A stretch of DNA of 64,000 bases, from contig ML664161.1 of the NCBI GenBank assembly GCA_007570785.1, forward strand, positions 42,296,472 to 42,360,471, in the 5' to 3' direction. A program made the position numbers and the translations under genes. Of the stretch, positions 11,160 through 21,917 are shown piece by piece. The notes below the pieces were generated by a model. That model searched no databases. It had not been told where the DNA came from and saw only the letters and a program-made list of their open reading frames with translations. Within the stretch, counting starts at the first letter, position 1. Every line of letters begins with the position of its first letter. Source of the stretch: Antilocapra americana. Lineage: Eukaryota > Chordata > Mammalia > Artiodactyla > Antilocapridae.

Positions 11160-11529
11160 TTTGTGGAAGGAAGGAAGACAATCTGAGGGAGTTGAAAGCC
11201 ATGGAGGATTTACACTGGCAGTAGGCTGTAATAAAAGGATGAATTAAGCTAACATATAAATATCTTAAAATAAGGAAGTGTCAAGTGCTTTACCAAACTA
11301 ACTCAAATTTTCACATCAAGCTACCATCCCCAGATGTATATGTCTATCTTTCGTTACTCAATATATATACCGTGCCTGGCAAATTAGAGGCTTTTGAAGA
11401 ATATTTGTGAAATGAATAATCAATAAATGAGAAGAAAAAAATTAGCCAGATACAGGTATTTTAATAAAATATAGAAATGATATTCTAATTCTATTAAGTT
11501 ATAGTTGATAATAAGTATACTGTTGTATT
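11160..11529. other. Unannotated; L2/MIR-like tail possible near 11370-11430
   Basis: The stretch 'ccgtgcctggcaaattag' followed by 'gaataatcaataaatgag' resembles the degenerate end of an L2 or MIR element. Otherwise nothing was recognised. Confidence 0.35.
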
Positions 11530-11541
11530 ATATAAGGATAT

Positions 11542-11768
11542 GTATGTGTGTGTGCTAAGTCGCTTCAGTTCTTTCTGAAACTTTGCGACCTTATGACTGT
11601 AGCCCATCAGGCTCCTCTGTCCATGGGATTCTCAAAGCAAGAATACTGGAGTGGGTTGCCATGCCCTCCTATAGGGGATCTTCCCAACCCAGGGGTCAAA
11701 CTTGAGGCTCTTATGTCTACTGCATTGGCAGGTGGGTTCTTTACCACTAGCACCATCTGGGAAGCCCC
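11542..11768 (-). mobile_element. Bov-tA SINE, antisense
   Basis: On the minus strand it reads gggcttcccagatggtgctag, 'agtggtaaagaacccacctg' and the shared body and tail up to 'gcgacttagcacacacacat'. The target-site duplication is atataaggatat (11530-11541) against atataagggtat (11769-11780), with one mismatch in 12 bp. Confidence 0.93.
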
Positions 11769-11929
11769 ATATAAGGGTATACTGATATATATTATCTGAG
11801 TAATTAAAAGGGCATAAAAAATATAAAGAAAAATAAGGCCTTTCCTGACAACTCTTTTAATTTTTTCACTAAATTTATCACTTTCTGACAAAACATTATA
11901 AATTCATTTATTTATGTTCATCATCCATA

Positions 11930-12052
11930 CCTCTCAGTATTCGAGAAGACCTATAATGGTAGAAACTTTGTCTTGCTCACTGCTACATTTCTAGCACCTA
12001 GAATGATACTGGCATTATGATAGGTGTGCAATAAATATTTGTCAAATGAGAG
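11930..12052 (+). mobile_element. L2-like 3' end
   Basis: The order 'aactttgtcttgctcactgc', 'catttctagcacctagaatg', 'gataggtgtgcaataaat' and 'atttgtcaaatgag' follows the L2 3' end (stop-gap text 'cccagcacctag...aataaat...gaatga'). It is diverged. Confidence 0.6.
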
Positions 12053-12870
12053 TGTAGTTGAGAGATACTTGTATTTAATTATACAGAAAGTTTTGAAGCA
12101 TATTAAAGCAAAATAAAACTTTTCTTAATATGAGGGTGGGAAGAAAGCTGTGGTCAAATAGTTCCACATTTTAATCTATAGGTCAATGCATTGCTTAAAG
12201 TTTTGGAAACAAGAATGTAAGTGAATATTTGTTTAGCAATTTAGAAAACTATGTCTAAAAAATAATCCAGTTTTTACCTTGCATATTTGTTTTCTAATTG
12301 AAATCACATAAAATAAATTTTGAATATAATAGAATTATATACTTTTATATAGATTATGAAAGAACAATAGTTATTTCACATTCTTTTTTTCCATGTTTTT
12401 TAGCTTTATACTAATGAGCAATTTTTGAGAAATGAGAAAACTTGTTCAGCTGTACTTAAACCTGGTTTAGTTTATCTGTAACTTTAGTCATTCAATAAAC
12501 ATTAACATAAGACAATGCTGAAATCTTTCAGGGATACAAAAATGGAATTCAGCTCACATATAAGCTTGGAAAGAACTTAGAAACTGTCATTTCTATCCTA
12601 ACAACATAAAAAAGCCTGAAAAACATTAAAATTGATAAGATGTCTTGGGCAGGTCTATCAGAGTCATGAGGCAAATGGTCACCTTGAAGTCTAAAGGGAC
12701 ATCATCTTACCTGGAGTAGGAGCCTCTGGAGTCACTAAGTTATCAGAATGGTCAAAGGGTAATTCTAATGAATTCCTGGAGGCTGAGTGTGGACTATCAT
12801 GAGTGAGAAACTCCTGGAAGCTATAGCCTTAGCAGTAGTAGGATACATCTTGTGGGTTTACATCTTAAAA
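12053..12870. other. Unannotated stretch left of the inverted BovB
   Basis: No gene or clear repeat was recognised. The right end abuts the inverted BovB 5' piece and does not match the L1 that resumes on the far side of that BovB at 14803. The BovB insertion may therefore have removed target sequence. Confidence 0.4.
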
Positions 12871-13934
12871 TGGTTTGCGTTGGAAACGAACAGTGATCAT
12901 TCTGTCATTTTTGAGACTGCCCAAGAACTGCACCAAAAAGATGCAAAAAGGCAAAATGGTTGTCTGAGGAAGCCTTACAAATTCCAGAGAAAAGAAGAGA
13001 AGCTTAAGGCAAAGGAGGAAAGGAAAGATATACCCATCTGAATGCTGAGTTCCAAATAGCAAGGAGAGATAAGAAAGCCTTCCTAAGGGATCAACGCAAA
13101 GAATTAAAGGAAAACAATAGAATAGGAAAGACTAGAGATCTCTTCAAGAAAATTAGAGACACCAAGGGAACATTTCATACAAGGATGGGAAAAATGAAAG
13201 ATAGAAATGGTATGGATCTAACAGAAGCAGAAGATATTAAGAAGAGGTGGCAAGAATACACAGAAGAACTATACAAAAAAGGTTTTAATGACCCAGATAA
13301 CCACAATGGTGTGAATCACTCACCTAGAGCCAGACATCCTGTTGTGTGCAGTCAAGTGAACAAAGGTAGTGGAGGTGATAGAATTCCAGTTGAGCTATTT
13401 CAAATCCTAAAAGATGATGCCGTGAAAGTGCTGCACTCAATATGCCAGCAAATTTGAAAAACTCAGCAGTGGCCAAAGGACGGAAAAGGTCAGTTTTCAT
13501 TCCAAACCCAAAGAAAGGTAATTTCAAAGAATGTTCAAACTATCACACAATGGCACTCATTCACATGCTTGTAAAGTAATACTCAAAATTGTCCAAGCCA
13601 GGTTTCAACAGTATGTGAACCATAAACTTCCAGATGTTCAAGCTGGTTTTAGAAAAGGCAGAGGAACCAGAGATCAAATTGCCAACATTTGTTTGATCAT
13701 CGAAAAAGCAAGAGAGTTTCAGAAAACATCTACTTCTGCTTGATTGACTTTGCCAAAGCCTTTGACTGTGTGGATCACAACAAACTGTGGAAAATTCTGG
13801 AAGAGATGGGAATAACAGATCACCTTACCTGCTTCTAGAGAAATCTATATCCAGGTCAAGAAGCAGCAATTAGACCTGGACATAGAACAACAGACTGGCT
13901 CCAAATAGGGAAAGGAACATGTCAAGGCTATATA

Positions 13935-14189
13935 TTGTCACCGTGTTTATTCAACTTAGATGCAGAGTACATCATGCAAAATGCTGGACTAGAGGAAACA
14001 CAAGCTGGAATCAAGATTGCTGGGAGAGATACCAATAACTTCAGATATGCAGATGACACCACCCTTATGGCAGAAAGCAAAGAAGAACTTAAGCGCCTCT
14101 TGATGAAAGTGAAAGAGAAGAATGAAAAGGTTGGCTTGAAATTCAACATTCAAAAAACTAAGATCATGTCATCCTGTCCCATCACTTGA
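13935..14189 (+). pseudogene. BovB RT palm fragment with intact YADD
   Basis: This 84-residue piece carries 'FRYADDTTLMAESKEEL' and the following 'LLMKVKEKNEKVGLKFN' stretch. The catalytic Asp pair of motif C is preserved, but motif A lies in a different frame upstream, so no functional RT is encoded. Confidence 0.88.
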
Positions 14190-14300
14190 TGGCAAATAGA
14201 TGGGGAAACAATGGAAACAGTGGCTGACTTTATTTTCTTGGGCTCCAAAATCACTGCAGATGGTGACTGAAGCCACGAAATTAAAAGATGCTTGCTTAGA

Positions 14301-14765
14301 GAGCATATTAAAAAGCAGACATTACTTTGCTGACAAAGATCCATCTAGTCAAAGCTATGGTTTTTCCAGTAGTCATGTATGGATGTGAGAGTTGGACCAT
14401 TAAGAAAGCTGAGTGCCAAAGAATTGATGCTTCTGAACTGTGGTGTTGGAGAAGACTCTTGAGAGCCCCTTGGACTGCAAGAAGACCCACCCAGTCCATC
14501 CTAAACAAGATCAGTCCTGAATATTCACTGGAAGGACTGATGCTGAAGCTGGAACTCCAGTACTTTAGCCACCCAGTGTGAAGAACTGACTCATTGTAAA
14601 ATACCCTGATGCTGGGAAAGATTGAAGGCAGGAGGAAAAGGGGGTGACAGAGAATGAGATGGTTGGATGGCATCACTGATTCAATGGACATGAGTTTGAG
14701 CAATTTCCTGGAGTTGGTGATGGACAGGGAAGCCTGGCGTGCTGCAGTCCATGGGGTCACAAAGA
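14301..14765 (+). repeat. Left arm of a 465-bp perfect inverted repeat
   Basis: I aligned this by eye, line by line, to the reverse complement of 17256-17720 and found no mismatch over 465 bp. The arms are BovB 3' ends. They share private changes absent from the other BovB copies here, such as loss of two bases in the 'aaaaagcagacattac' stretch. Flanking BovB sequence differs by roughly 10%. Confidence 0.95.
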
Positions 14766-15044
14766 GTCTGACATGACTGAGTGACTGAACTGACTGACAC
14801 TTCAAAATCAACAAAACAAGCACTGGTTCTTTTTAAGTATCATTAAATTGATAAACTTCTAGTCAAGTTAACCAGGAAGAAAAGATGGAAGACCAATTAT
14901 TGATATCAAAATAAATGAAGTTTTCATTACTTCTGATTCATAGACATGAAAAAAATAATAAAGGAATACTGTGAACAACTCTATAGCCAATCATTTGATA
15001 ACTTAGTTTAAATGGACCAATTCCTTTAAAGATACAAACTGAAA

Positions 15045-15160
15045 ATTTAATAAAAGTTTATTTTATAAATAAATGTTTTATTTTATAATTTTTATAAATA
15101 AAACTTTATAAATAAAATAAAACTTTATATAAGTTTTATTTTATAAATAAAATAAAAGAG
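15045..15160. repeat. AT-rich palindromic repeat inside the old L1
   Basis: Units of 'ttttataaataaaa' type occur in both orientations. The centre is a 14-bp perfect stem, 15112-15125 against 15131-15144, with a 5-nt loop (tatat). Confidence 0.85.
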
Positions 15161-16116
15161 AAAAAATAGACAATCCACATCAGCCTATATTTACTAATTA
15201 AAGATATTAAATCAGTAATTAATAGCAATTAATAGCCTTCCAGAACAGAGTACCAGGCCCAGATGGTCCAGATCATTGAAGGAAGGAATGATAAAAATTC
15301 TACCAAATGTTGAAGAAAAAAATGATAGCAATTCTCAACAATATCTTCCAGTAATTAGAAGCAAACAGCACTTCTTATTTCGTTCTATGAGGCCAGCATT
15401 ACCCTAATATTCAAACCAGATAAAGACATAATATTCAAACCAGATAAAGACATAATAAGACTGGAAAACTATAGACCAATATAGGTGCAAAAATGTTCAA
15501 CAAAATATTAGCAAATAATATCCAACAATATATAAAAAGAATTTAAAACCACAACCAAGAGGAATTTACTCTACTTATACAACACTGGTTCAGCATTTTA
15601 AACCACTGGATTACATCAATTGGTAAAGAAAAAGTCTTTGACCAAATCTAAAGCTTATTCATTACAAAAATTCTCAGTAAAAACTAGGAATAGAGAGGAA
15701 CTTCTTTGGTAGATAAAGAATATCTACCAAAACCCTGCAGTTACATCATATTTGATTGTGAGAAGCTGAGGAACTTCCCTCTAATTGAGAAAAGGCAAGC
15801 ATATGTCCTCTCATTACTCCTACTCAATATTTTACTAGATGTTCTAACCAGTCCATTTAGACAATAAAAAGGAGGAAATGTAAACAGATCAAAAAGAAAT
15901 AAAAATGCCATTGTTCCCAGACAACACAGCTGTCTATGCAGAAAATCCCTAAGATTGAAAAATGGGGGAAAAAAATATTGGAACTAATAGGTGATTATAG
16001 CAAGGTGCCAGGATACATCAAATATACAGAAGTTAATTCTTTTCCTTTCTATAGGCAACGAACAATTGTAATTTGAAATTAAGAACACAATATCATTTAA
16101 AATATCAACAAGGATG

Positions 16117-16203
16117 AAAGATCCTGCATGCCGCAAGGAGAATCCTGCATGGTGCAACTAAGACCTCACACAGCAAACAAATAAATAATTAAACATTTTT
16201 AAA
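16117..16203 (+). mobile_element. CHR-type SINE 3' fragment
   Basis: The text 'gatcctgcatgccgcaagg' then 'tggtgcaactaagacct' and an (AAAT)-like tail match the 3' half of cetartiodactyl CHR SINEs. It interrupts the old L1. Its A-rich tail is the site where the L1_BT copy starts. Confidence 0.6.
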
Positions 16204-16948
16204 ATGCTGGAGAGGATGTGGAGAAAAGGGAACTCTCTTACACTGTTGGTGGCATTGCAAACTAGTACAGCCACTATGGAAAACAGTGTGGAGGTTCCTT
16301 AAAAAACTGGAAATAGACCTGCCATATGACCCAGCAATCCCACTGCTGGGCATACACACGGAGGAAACCAGAATTGAAAGAGCCACGGGTACCCCAATGT
16401 TCATCGCTGCATTGTTTACAATAGCCAGGACATGGAAGCAACCTAGATGCCCATCAACTGACGAATGGATAAGAAAGCGGTGGTACATATACACAATGGA
16501 ATATTACTCAGCATTAAAAAAAATTCATTTGAATCAGTTCTACTCAGGTGGACGGAACTGGAGCCCATTATCCAGAGTGAAGTAAGCCAGAAGGAAAAAC
16601 AATACAGTGTACTAACGCATATATATGGAATTTAGAAAGACGGTAATGAGAACCCAGCATGCGAGACAGCAAAAGGAACGCAGATGTATAGAACAGACTC
16701 GTGGACTCTGTAGATGAGGGCAAGGGTGGGATGATATGGGAGAAAGGCATTGAAACATGTTGATTATCATGTGTGTAGTCAATCGCCAGCCCAGGATTGA
16801 TTCTCGGGGCTGGTGCATCGAGATTTCCCGGGGAGAGGGAGGAGGGAGGGGGGTTCTGGGGGGGCAGCATATGTAAACCCATGGCGATATCATGTCATTG
16901 TATGGCAAAACTAATTTAAAAAATAAATAAATAAATAAATAAAATAAA
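16204..16948 (+). mobile_element. Ruminant L1 (L1_BT-like), 5'-truncated
   Basis: This copy contains the ORF2 C-terminus and the 3' UTR. The UTR has a G-rich tract at 16832-16870 and ends '...gcattgtatggcaaaact'-like text with an (AAAT)n tail at 16918-16948. Low divergence relative to the surrounding L1 shows a much younger insertion. It has no 5' UTR, ORF1 or RT core. Confidence 0.93.
16286..16585 (+). pseudogene. L1_BT ORF2 C-terminal fragment
   Basis: These 99 residues begin '[20 protein letters not shown]' and include the Cys-poor C-terminal stretch '[20 protein letters not shown]', typical of L1 ORF2 ends. There is no endonuclease or RT domain. It runs out shortly after 'ALKKIHLNQFYSGGRNWSPL'. 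Confidence 0.9.
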
Positions 16949-17255
16949 ACAGAAATGAAGATTGAAATTCTTAGCAATAAATCTAAAGAAATATATATAG
17001 GATCTGTATGTGAGAAACTACAGAATTCTGATCAAAGGTCTAAATAAAAATATCATGTTTAAAGAATTAAAAAACTAAATGTTGTTAAAAAGTCAAATAT
17101 TTTCAACTCCTAGATACATCCAATACAACTCTAATCAAGATCCCAACAAACTGCTTTGTAAATATTTGTAAAGTGATTCTAAAATTTATATGGAAAGGCA
17201 AAAGACCCCAAATAGTCAATATAATACTCAGTTCAGTAGCACAGTCATGTCCGAT

Positions 17256-17720
17256 TCTTTGTGACCCCATGGACTGCAGCACGCCAGGCTTCCCTGTCCA
17301 TCACCAACTCCAGGAAATTGCTCAAACTCATGTCCATTGAATCAGTGATGCCATCCAACCATCTCATTCTCTGTCACCCCCTTTTCCTCCTGCCTTCAAT
17401 CTTTCCCAGCATCAGGGTATTTTACAATGAGTCAGTTCTTCACACTGGGTGGCTAAAGTACTGGAGTTCCAGCTTCAGCATCAGTCCTTCCAGTGAATAT
17501 TCAGGACTGATCTTGTTTAGGATGGACTGGGTGGGTCTTCTTGCAGTCCAAGGGGCTCTCAAGAGTCTTCTCCAACACCACAGTTCAGAAGCATCAATTC
17601 TTTGGCACTCAGCTTTCTTAATGGTCCAACTCTCACATCCATACATGACTACTGGAAAAACCATAGCTTTGACTAGATGGATCTTTGTCAGCAAAGTAAT
17701 GTCTGCTTTTTAATATGCTC
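17256..17720 (-). repeat. Right arm of the 465-bp perfect inverted repeat
   Basis: The reverse complement equals 14301-14765 at every base compared. The arms are separated by 2,490 bp (14766-17255). Beyond 17720 the left copy has lost about 26 bp. A further ~110-bp identical block follows, interrupted by a single C/T difference near 17874, before ordinary ~10% divergence returns. Confidence 0.95.
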
Positions 17721-17857
17721 CCTAGGTTGGTCATAGCTTTTCTTCCAAGGAGTAAGTGCCTTTTAATTTCGTGGCTTCAGTCACCATCTGCAGTGATTTT
17801 GGAGCCCAAGAAAATAAAGTCAGCCACTGTTTCCATTGTTTCCCCATCTATTTGCCA

Positions 17858-18380
17858 TCAAGTGATGGGACAAGATGACATGATCTTAGTTTTTTGAAGG
17901 TTGAGTTTCAAGGCAGTTTTTTCACTCTTCTCTTTCACTTTCATCAAGAGGCTCTTATGTTCTTTGCTTTCTGCCATAAGGGTGGTGTCATCTGCATATC
18001 TGAAGTTATTGGTATTTCTCCCAGCAATCTTGATTCCAGCTTGTGCTTCCTCCAACCCAGTGTTTCTCATGATGTACTCTGCATCTAAGTTAAATAAGCA
18101 GGGTGACAATATACAGCCTTGATGTACTCCTTTCCCAGTTTGGAACCTTTCTGTTGCTCCGTGTCCAGTTCTAATTCCTGCTTCTTGACCTGCATACAGG
18201 TTTCTCAGGAGGCAGGTAAGGTGGTCTGGTATTCTCATTTCTTCAAGAATTTTCCACAGTTTGTTGTGATCCACACAGTCAAAGGCTTTGGCATAGCCAA
18301 TAAAGCAAAAGTATATGTTTTTCTGGAACTCTCTTGCTTTTTCGATGATCCAAAGGATGCTGGCAATTTTATCTCTTGTT
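17858..18380 (-). pseudogene. BovB RT fragment with motif A Asp-to-Gly
   Basis: This is an open frame of roughly 170 BovB residues, and it also reads a few codons into L1. Motif A is FIGYAKAFD: the codon at 18296-18298 is GGC on the minus strand where GAC (Asp) is expected. Motif B (HQGCILSPCLFNL) and motif C (YADDTT) look normal. Loss of the motif A Asp would abolish metal binding even if the ORF were longer. Confidence 0.9.
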
Positions 18381-18639
18381 AAAGAAGAAAAAAACTGGAA
18401 GATTGACACTATCTTTCTGTTTTATAGACTTATTATAAAATAATAGTTATCAAGACACTGCTTTTATGAAATAATAGATACATTGACAAATAGATCAGAA
18501 TAGAGAGCCCAGAAATATTGTCAATTGATCACTGAAAAGGCAGAAAGACAATTCAATAGAGATGAGATGAAGTCTATTCAGCAAATGATGTTGAACAATT
18601 GGATGTTCATTTGCAGAAGAAATTAATCTAGACATAGAT

Positions 18640-18845
18640 AGTCCTTGCATGTTCAGCCATGTTTGACTCCTTGCTACCTCATGGACTATAGCCTGCCAAG
18701 CTCTTCTGTTTGTGGGATTTTATCCGCGAGAATACTGGAGTGTGTTGCCATTTCCTCCTCCAGGGGATCTTCCCATCTCAGTGATCTAACCTGTATCTCC
18801 TGCATTGCGGCAAATTCATTACCACTGAGTCACTGGGGAGGCCCA
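18640..18845 (-). mobile_element. Bov-tA SINE, antisense, diverged
   Basis: The minus strand reads 'gggcctccccagtgactcag' then 'aatgcaggagatacaggtta' and the shared body. It lies inside the ancient L1. The flanks (gtccttgca / gctcttaca) suggest a decayed duplication. Confidence 0.88.
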
Positions 18846-19374
18846 GCTCTTACACTTTCACAAAATATTAACTTAAAATGGAACATACACTTAAGTGTAA
18901 TATTTAGAACTACAAAATTTGTAGAAAGACACATAAGAGAAAATCTAGGTGACACTTCGTTTGGTGATGAATTTTTAGAAACAACAAAAGTAAGATCCAT
19001 TAAAGAAAAATAAAATAATTAGCTGGATTTTATTGAAATTTAAAAACTCTGCTCTGTAAAAGACACTGTTAAGAGAATAAAAAGACATGCCACAGACTGG
19101 CAGAAAATGTTCATAAAAAAATATATCTAGTAAAGATCTTGTAACCAAAATATAAAAAGAATTCTTAAAATTCAGCAATAAGAAAACAAACAATCCAATT
19201 TAAAAATGGGCAAAAGACCTGAGTAAGCACCTTAACAAATAAGGTATACAGATGGCAAATAAGCATATAAAAATATACATTATAAGGCATCAGGGAACTG
19301 CAAATTAAAACAATAATGAAATACCATTACACATCTGCTAAAATGGCTAAAATCCAAAGCACTGACAACGCCAA

Positions 19375-19617
19375 ATGTCCATGAGGATTTGGAGCAACAG
19401 GAACTCTCATTCCCTGCTGGTGGGAATGCAAAATGGTACAGCTACTTTGGAAGACAGGATGGCAGTTTTTTTTATGAATCTCAATGCAGTTTTACCATAT
19501 GATTTAGCAATTACACTCCAAGATATTTACCCTCATTTGGAAATCTACATTCACACAAAAACCAGCATGCAAATGTTTATAGCAACTTTATTCATAATAG
19601 CCAAAAAACAGAAGTAA
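19375..19617 (+). pseudogene. Ancient L1 ORF2 C-terminal remnant
   Basis: This 80-residue remnant carries 'SLLVGMQNGTATLE' and 'MFIATLFIIAKKQK', recognisable as the end of L1 ORF2, but heavily mutated. It is part of the host L1 at 14803-22200. Confidence 0.75.
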
Positions 19618-21331
19618 CCAAGGTGTCATTCAATAGGTGAACAGAAAAGCAAACTGTGGTATGTTCATAAAATAGAACATTACTTAGGAAAAAAGAAATG
19701 AGCTATCAAACCATACAAAGACATGGAGGATTGATTTTAGCCCTCTTGTGAGGTCATTATTTCTTAGTTTAAGATTTTAATTATATTTATAATGTAATTT
19801 TTCTCAAGTACTCTCAGACAGATCAAAATATAATGAGATGTAATTAGATGTAGTATTTTTATAAAAAAAGATGCAAAAATATCTGGTTATATATACATAT
19901 AAAACCTATTGAATTAAAAAAAAAAAGACACAGGGAGACTTACATGCGAATGGCTAAGTGAAGACAGCCAATCTGAAAAAATTACATGTGATCCCAATTA
20001 AATGACATTCTAGAAAAGATAAAACTATAGAGACAATAGAGCCATCAGTGGTTGCCAGGCAATTGGGGGAAGGGTATAAGGGCTGAAAAGGTAGAATATG
20101 GGAGATTTTTATGGCTGTGAAACTATTGTATATGACACTAGATATTATGTCTTTTCTAAAAAACTTATAAAACTTTACAGCACAAAGAATGAACATTAAT
20201 GCATGAAAATTAAAAAAAAACAGTTTAGGAGTTTAGTAAATCTCATAAAGGACTGCAGATTGTGACAAGTGGGCCTGTTTTATTAATGTATGAAAGAAGC
20301 TTGAAAAGAGTGGGTGGAAAAGTGCTTACTTACACAACTTTGTAAATGAAGGGTGTCTGTAAGACTGAAGGCAAAAAGAACTTCCCATCAGCTCTGTACT
20401 TTGGTTGATAAAATTGTGTCCCATAGCAGCATGGGTTAACAAGTCTGAAACTATTAGAATCAAATAAGTAAGTGGATGGCGGTTGGTGGGAACCAGGTTT
20501 CTCAACATTGGAGTGGGAAGATCTAGATAAACAGGAGGAGAAATCTAGAATAATCCATGTGGTAATATATCAAAGTTGGAGACATCAGTATAAGCCTATA
20601 TTTAGCTTAATACAGATCTAGATGATTACATATAGAAATAATTATAGATACATGTATATATCAATACATGGGTTAAGATACAGACATATTTCTTTGCTAT
20701 GTCAGATGACAGTGTCTAGCAACAGTGACATATCAGTGACATGATCATACTTAGCATCCAGATCTTGTCCTCTAACACCATTTTGTAGTAAGAAGAACCA
20801 GGGATCCTTGGAAAAGTGGCTGATTCTAGTACTGAGGCAGGACATAAAGATATGCCTGGAGATTCTGATCATACCAGGAAGTAAGGGAGTGTTCAAAACA
20901 CAACAGCACCCCTTCATTGATGGAAACATATTGAGAGACACAGAGGCCAACTGAAAGAAGCCCCAATTTGAGGAAATAAAAGTGTTTTTGGACTATAATG
21001 CAAAATATAAAAGAAATATCCAAAAGTCCGTACTGATATAAATAAATGATTGAGTCAATTAATAAAGAGAAAAGACAAATACCTCTTTCAAAAGAATTCC
21101 AAAAAGTGTATGTAGATAATCTGCCCCCAAGGAGGGTCCATAAATTCCTATCCCCTATGTGTGGGCTGCACATGGTGACTTCTTTCTGAATAACACAAGT
21201 TGGGAAAGGGGAAGAAAGGCAGTACCTTTACAGTGGAAAAACCTGAAAAACAATAATACTTTAGCTAAATGAATAAGATCATACCAATAGTGATGAACCA
21301 TGCTAATAGTATGTATCTTTGATATGATGTG

Positions 21332-21535
21332 GCTTCCCTAGTAGGTCAGATTGTAAAGAATCCCCTGTAATGCAGAAGACTCAGGTTCATTCCTTGGGTT
21401 GGAAAGATCCCCTGGAGAAGGAAATGCCAACCCACTCCAGTATTCTTGCCTGGAGAATTCCATGGACAGAGAAGCCTGGTGGACTACAGTCCATAGCGTC
21501 ACAACAAGTCGGACACAACTGAACGCCTAATACTA
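21332..21535 (+). mobile_element. Bov-tA SINE
   Basis: The head 'ggcttccctagtaggtcaga', the body 'gatcccctggagaaggaaat' and the tail 'gtcggacacaactgaacg' are all visible. A perfect 12-bp target-site duplication (tgatatgatgtg) lies at 21320-21331 and 21536-21547. The host is the ancient L1 3' UTR. Confidence 0.95.
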
Positions 21536-21724
21536 TGATATGATGTGAAGAAACTGGCACTCTATCTCAGGTTTTCCTTCCTCCAAAATGCATAACTCCA
21601 GTCTAAGCATCAGAAAAACAGACAAATCTCAGTACAGGGGAATTTAGTAAAACACTTGACTAGTGCTCCTCAAAACTGCCAAGATTATCAAAACCAAGGA
21701 AAGTCTGAGAAATTAGTAGCCTAA

Positions 21725-21917
21725 AGCGTTGAAAGTGCTAGTTACTCGGTTGTGTCTGACCCTTTGCCACCCAATGGACCATAACCAGCCAGGCTCCTCT
21801 GCCATGGAATTCTCCAGGCAAGAATAATGGAGTGGGTAGGCATTTGCTTCTCCAAAGGATCTTCCTGACCCAGGGATTGAACCTAAGTCTCCTGCATTGT
21901 AGGCAGATTCTTTACCA
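21725..21917 (-). mobile_element. Bov-tA SINE, antisense, 5'-truncated
   Basis: The element lacks the 'gggcttccc' head and begins (minus strand) at 'ggtaaagaatctgcctac'. The target-site duplication tagcctaa lies at 21717-21724 and 21918-21925. The host is the ancient L1 3' UTR. Confidence 0.92.

Larger units (their letters stand above)
12871..14802 (+). mobile_element. BovB LINE with inverted 5' end
   Basis: The first ~63 bp (12871-12933) are BovB endonuclease sequence in antisense: on the minus strand they read LKNDRMITVRFQRKPF. From about 12934 the element continues in sense from a point several hundred bases further downstream ('atgcaaaaaggcaaaatgg') to the 3' end near 14802. RT motif C, YADDTT, is intact around 14043-14060, but stops and frameshifts break the ORF, including one within motif A near 13741. 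There is no convincing target-site duplication. Inversion with loss of internal sequence is the hallmark of twin priming. The tail from 14163 on is nearly identical to the antisense BovB at 17226-18380. Confidence 0.93.
17226..18380 (-). mobile_element. BovB LINE, 5'-truncated, antisense
   Basis: The 3' end lies at the left ('tcagttcagtagcacagtca') and the truncation point at the right, where the ancient L1 resumes with 'aaactggaagattgacac'. It covers RT motif A to the 3' end. The 3' ~600 bp are nearly identical, in inverted orientation, to the BovB at 12871-14802. No clean target-site duplication was found. It is inserted in the ancient sense L1. Confidence 0.95.

Noticed and set aside
14308..14823. 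171-codon minus-strand frame, matched by a 150-codon plus-strand frame at 17261
   Set aside because: Both are antisense translations of the BovB 3' end. Their identity reflects the inverted DNA repeat, not a duplicated gene.
16612..16977. 121-codon minus-strand frame with hydrophobic segments
   Set aside because: It is the antisense of the L1_BT 3' UTR G-rich tract and tail, which yields Pro/Leu/Phe-rich shadow translations.
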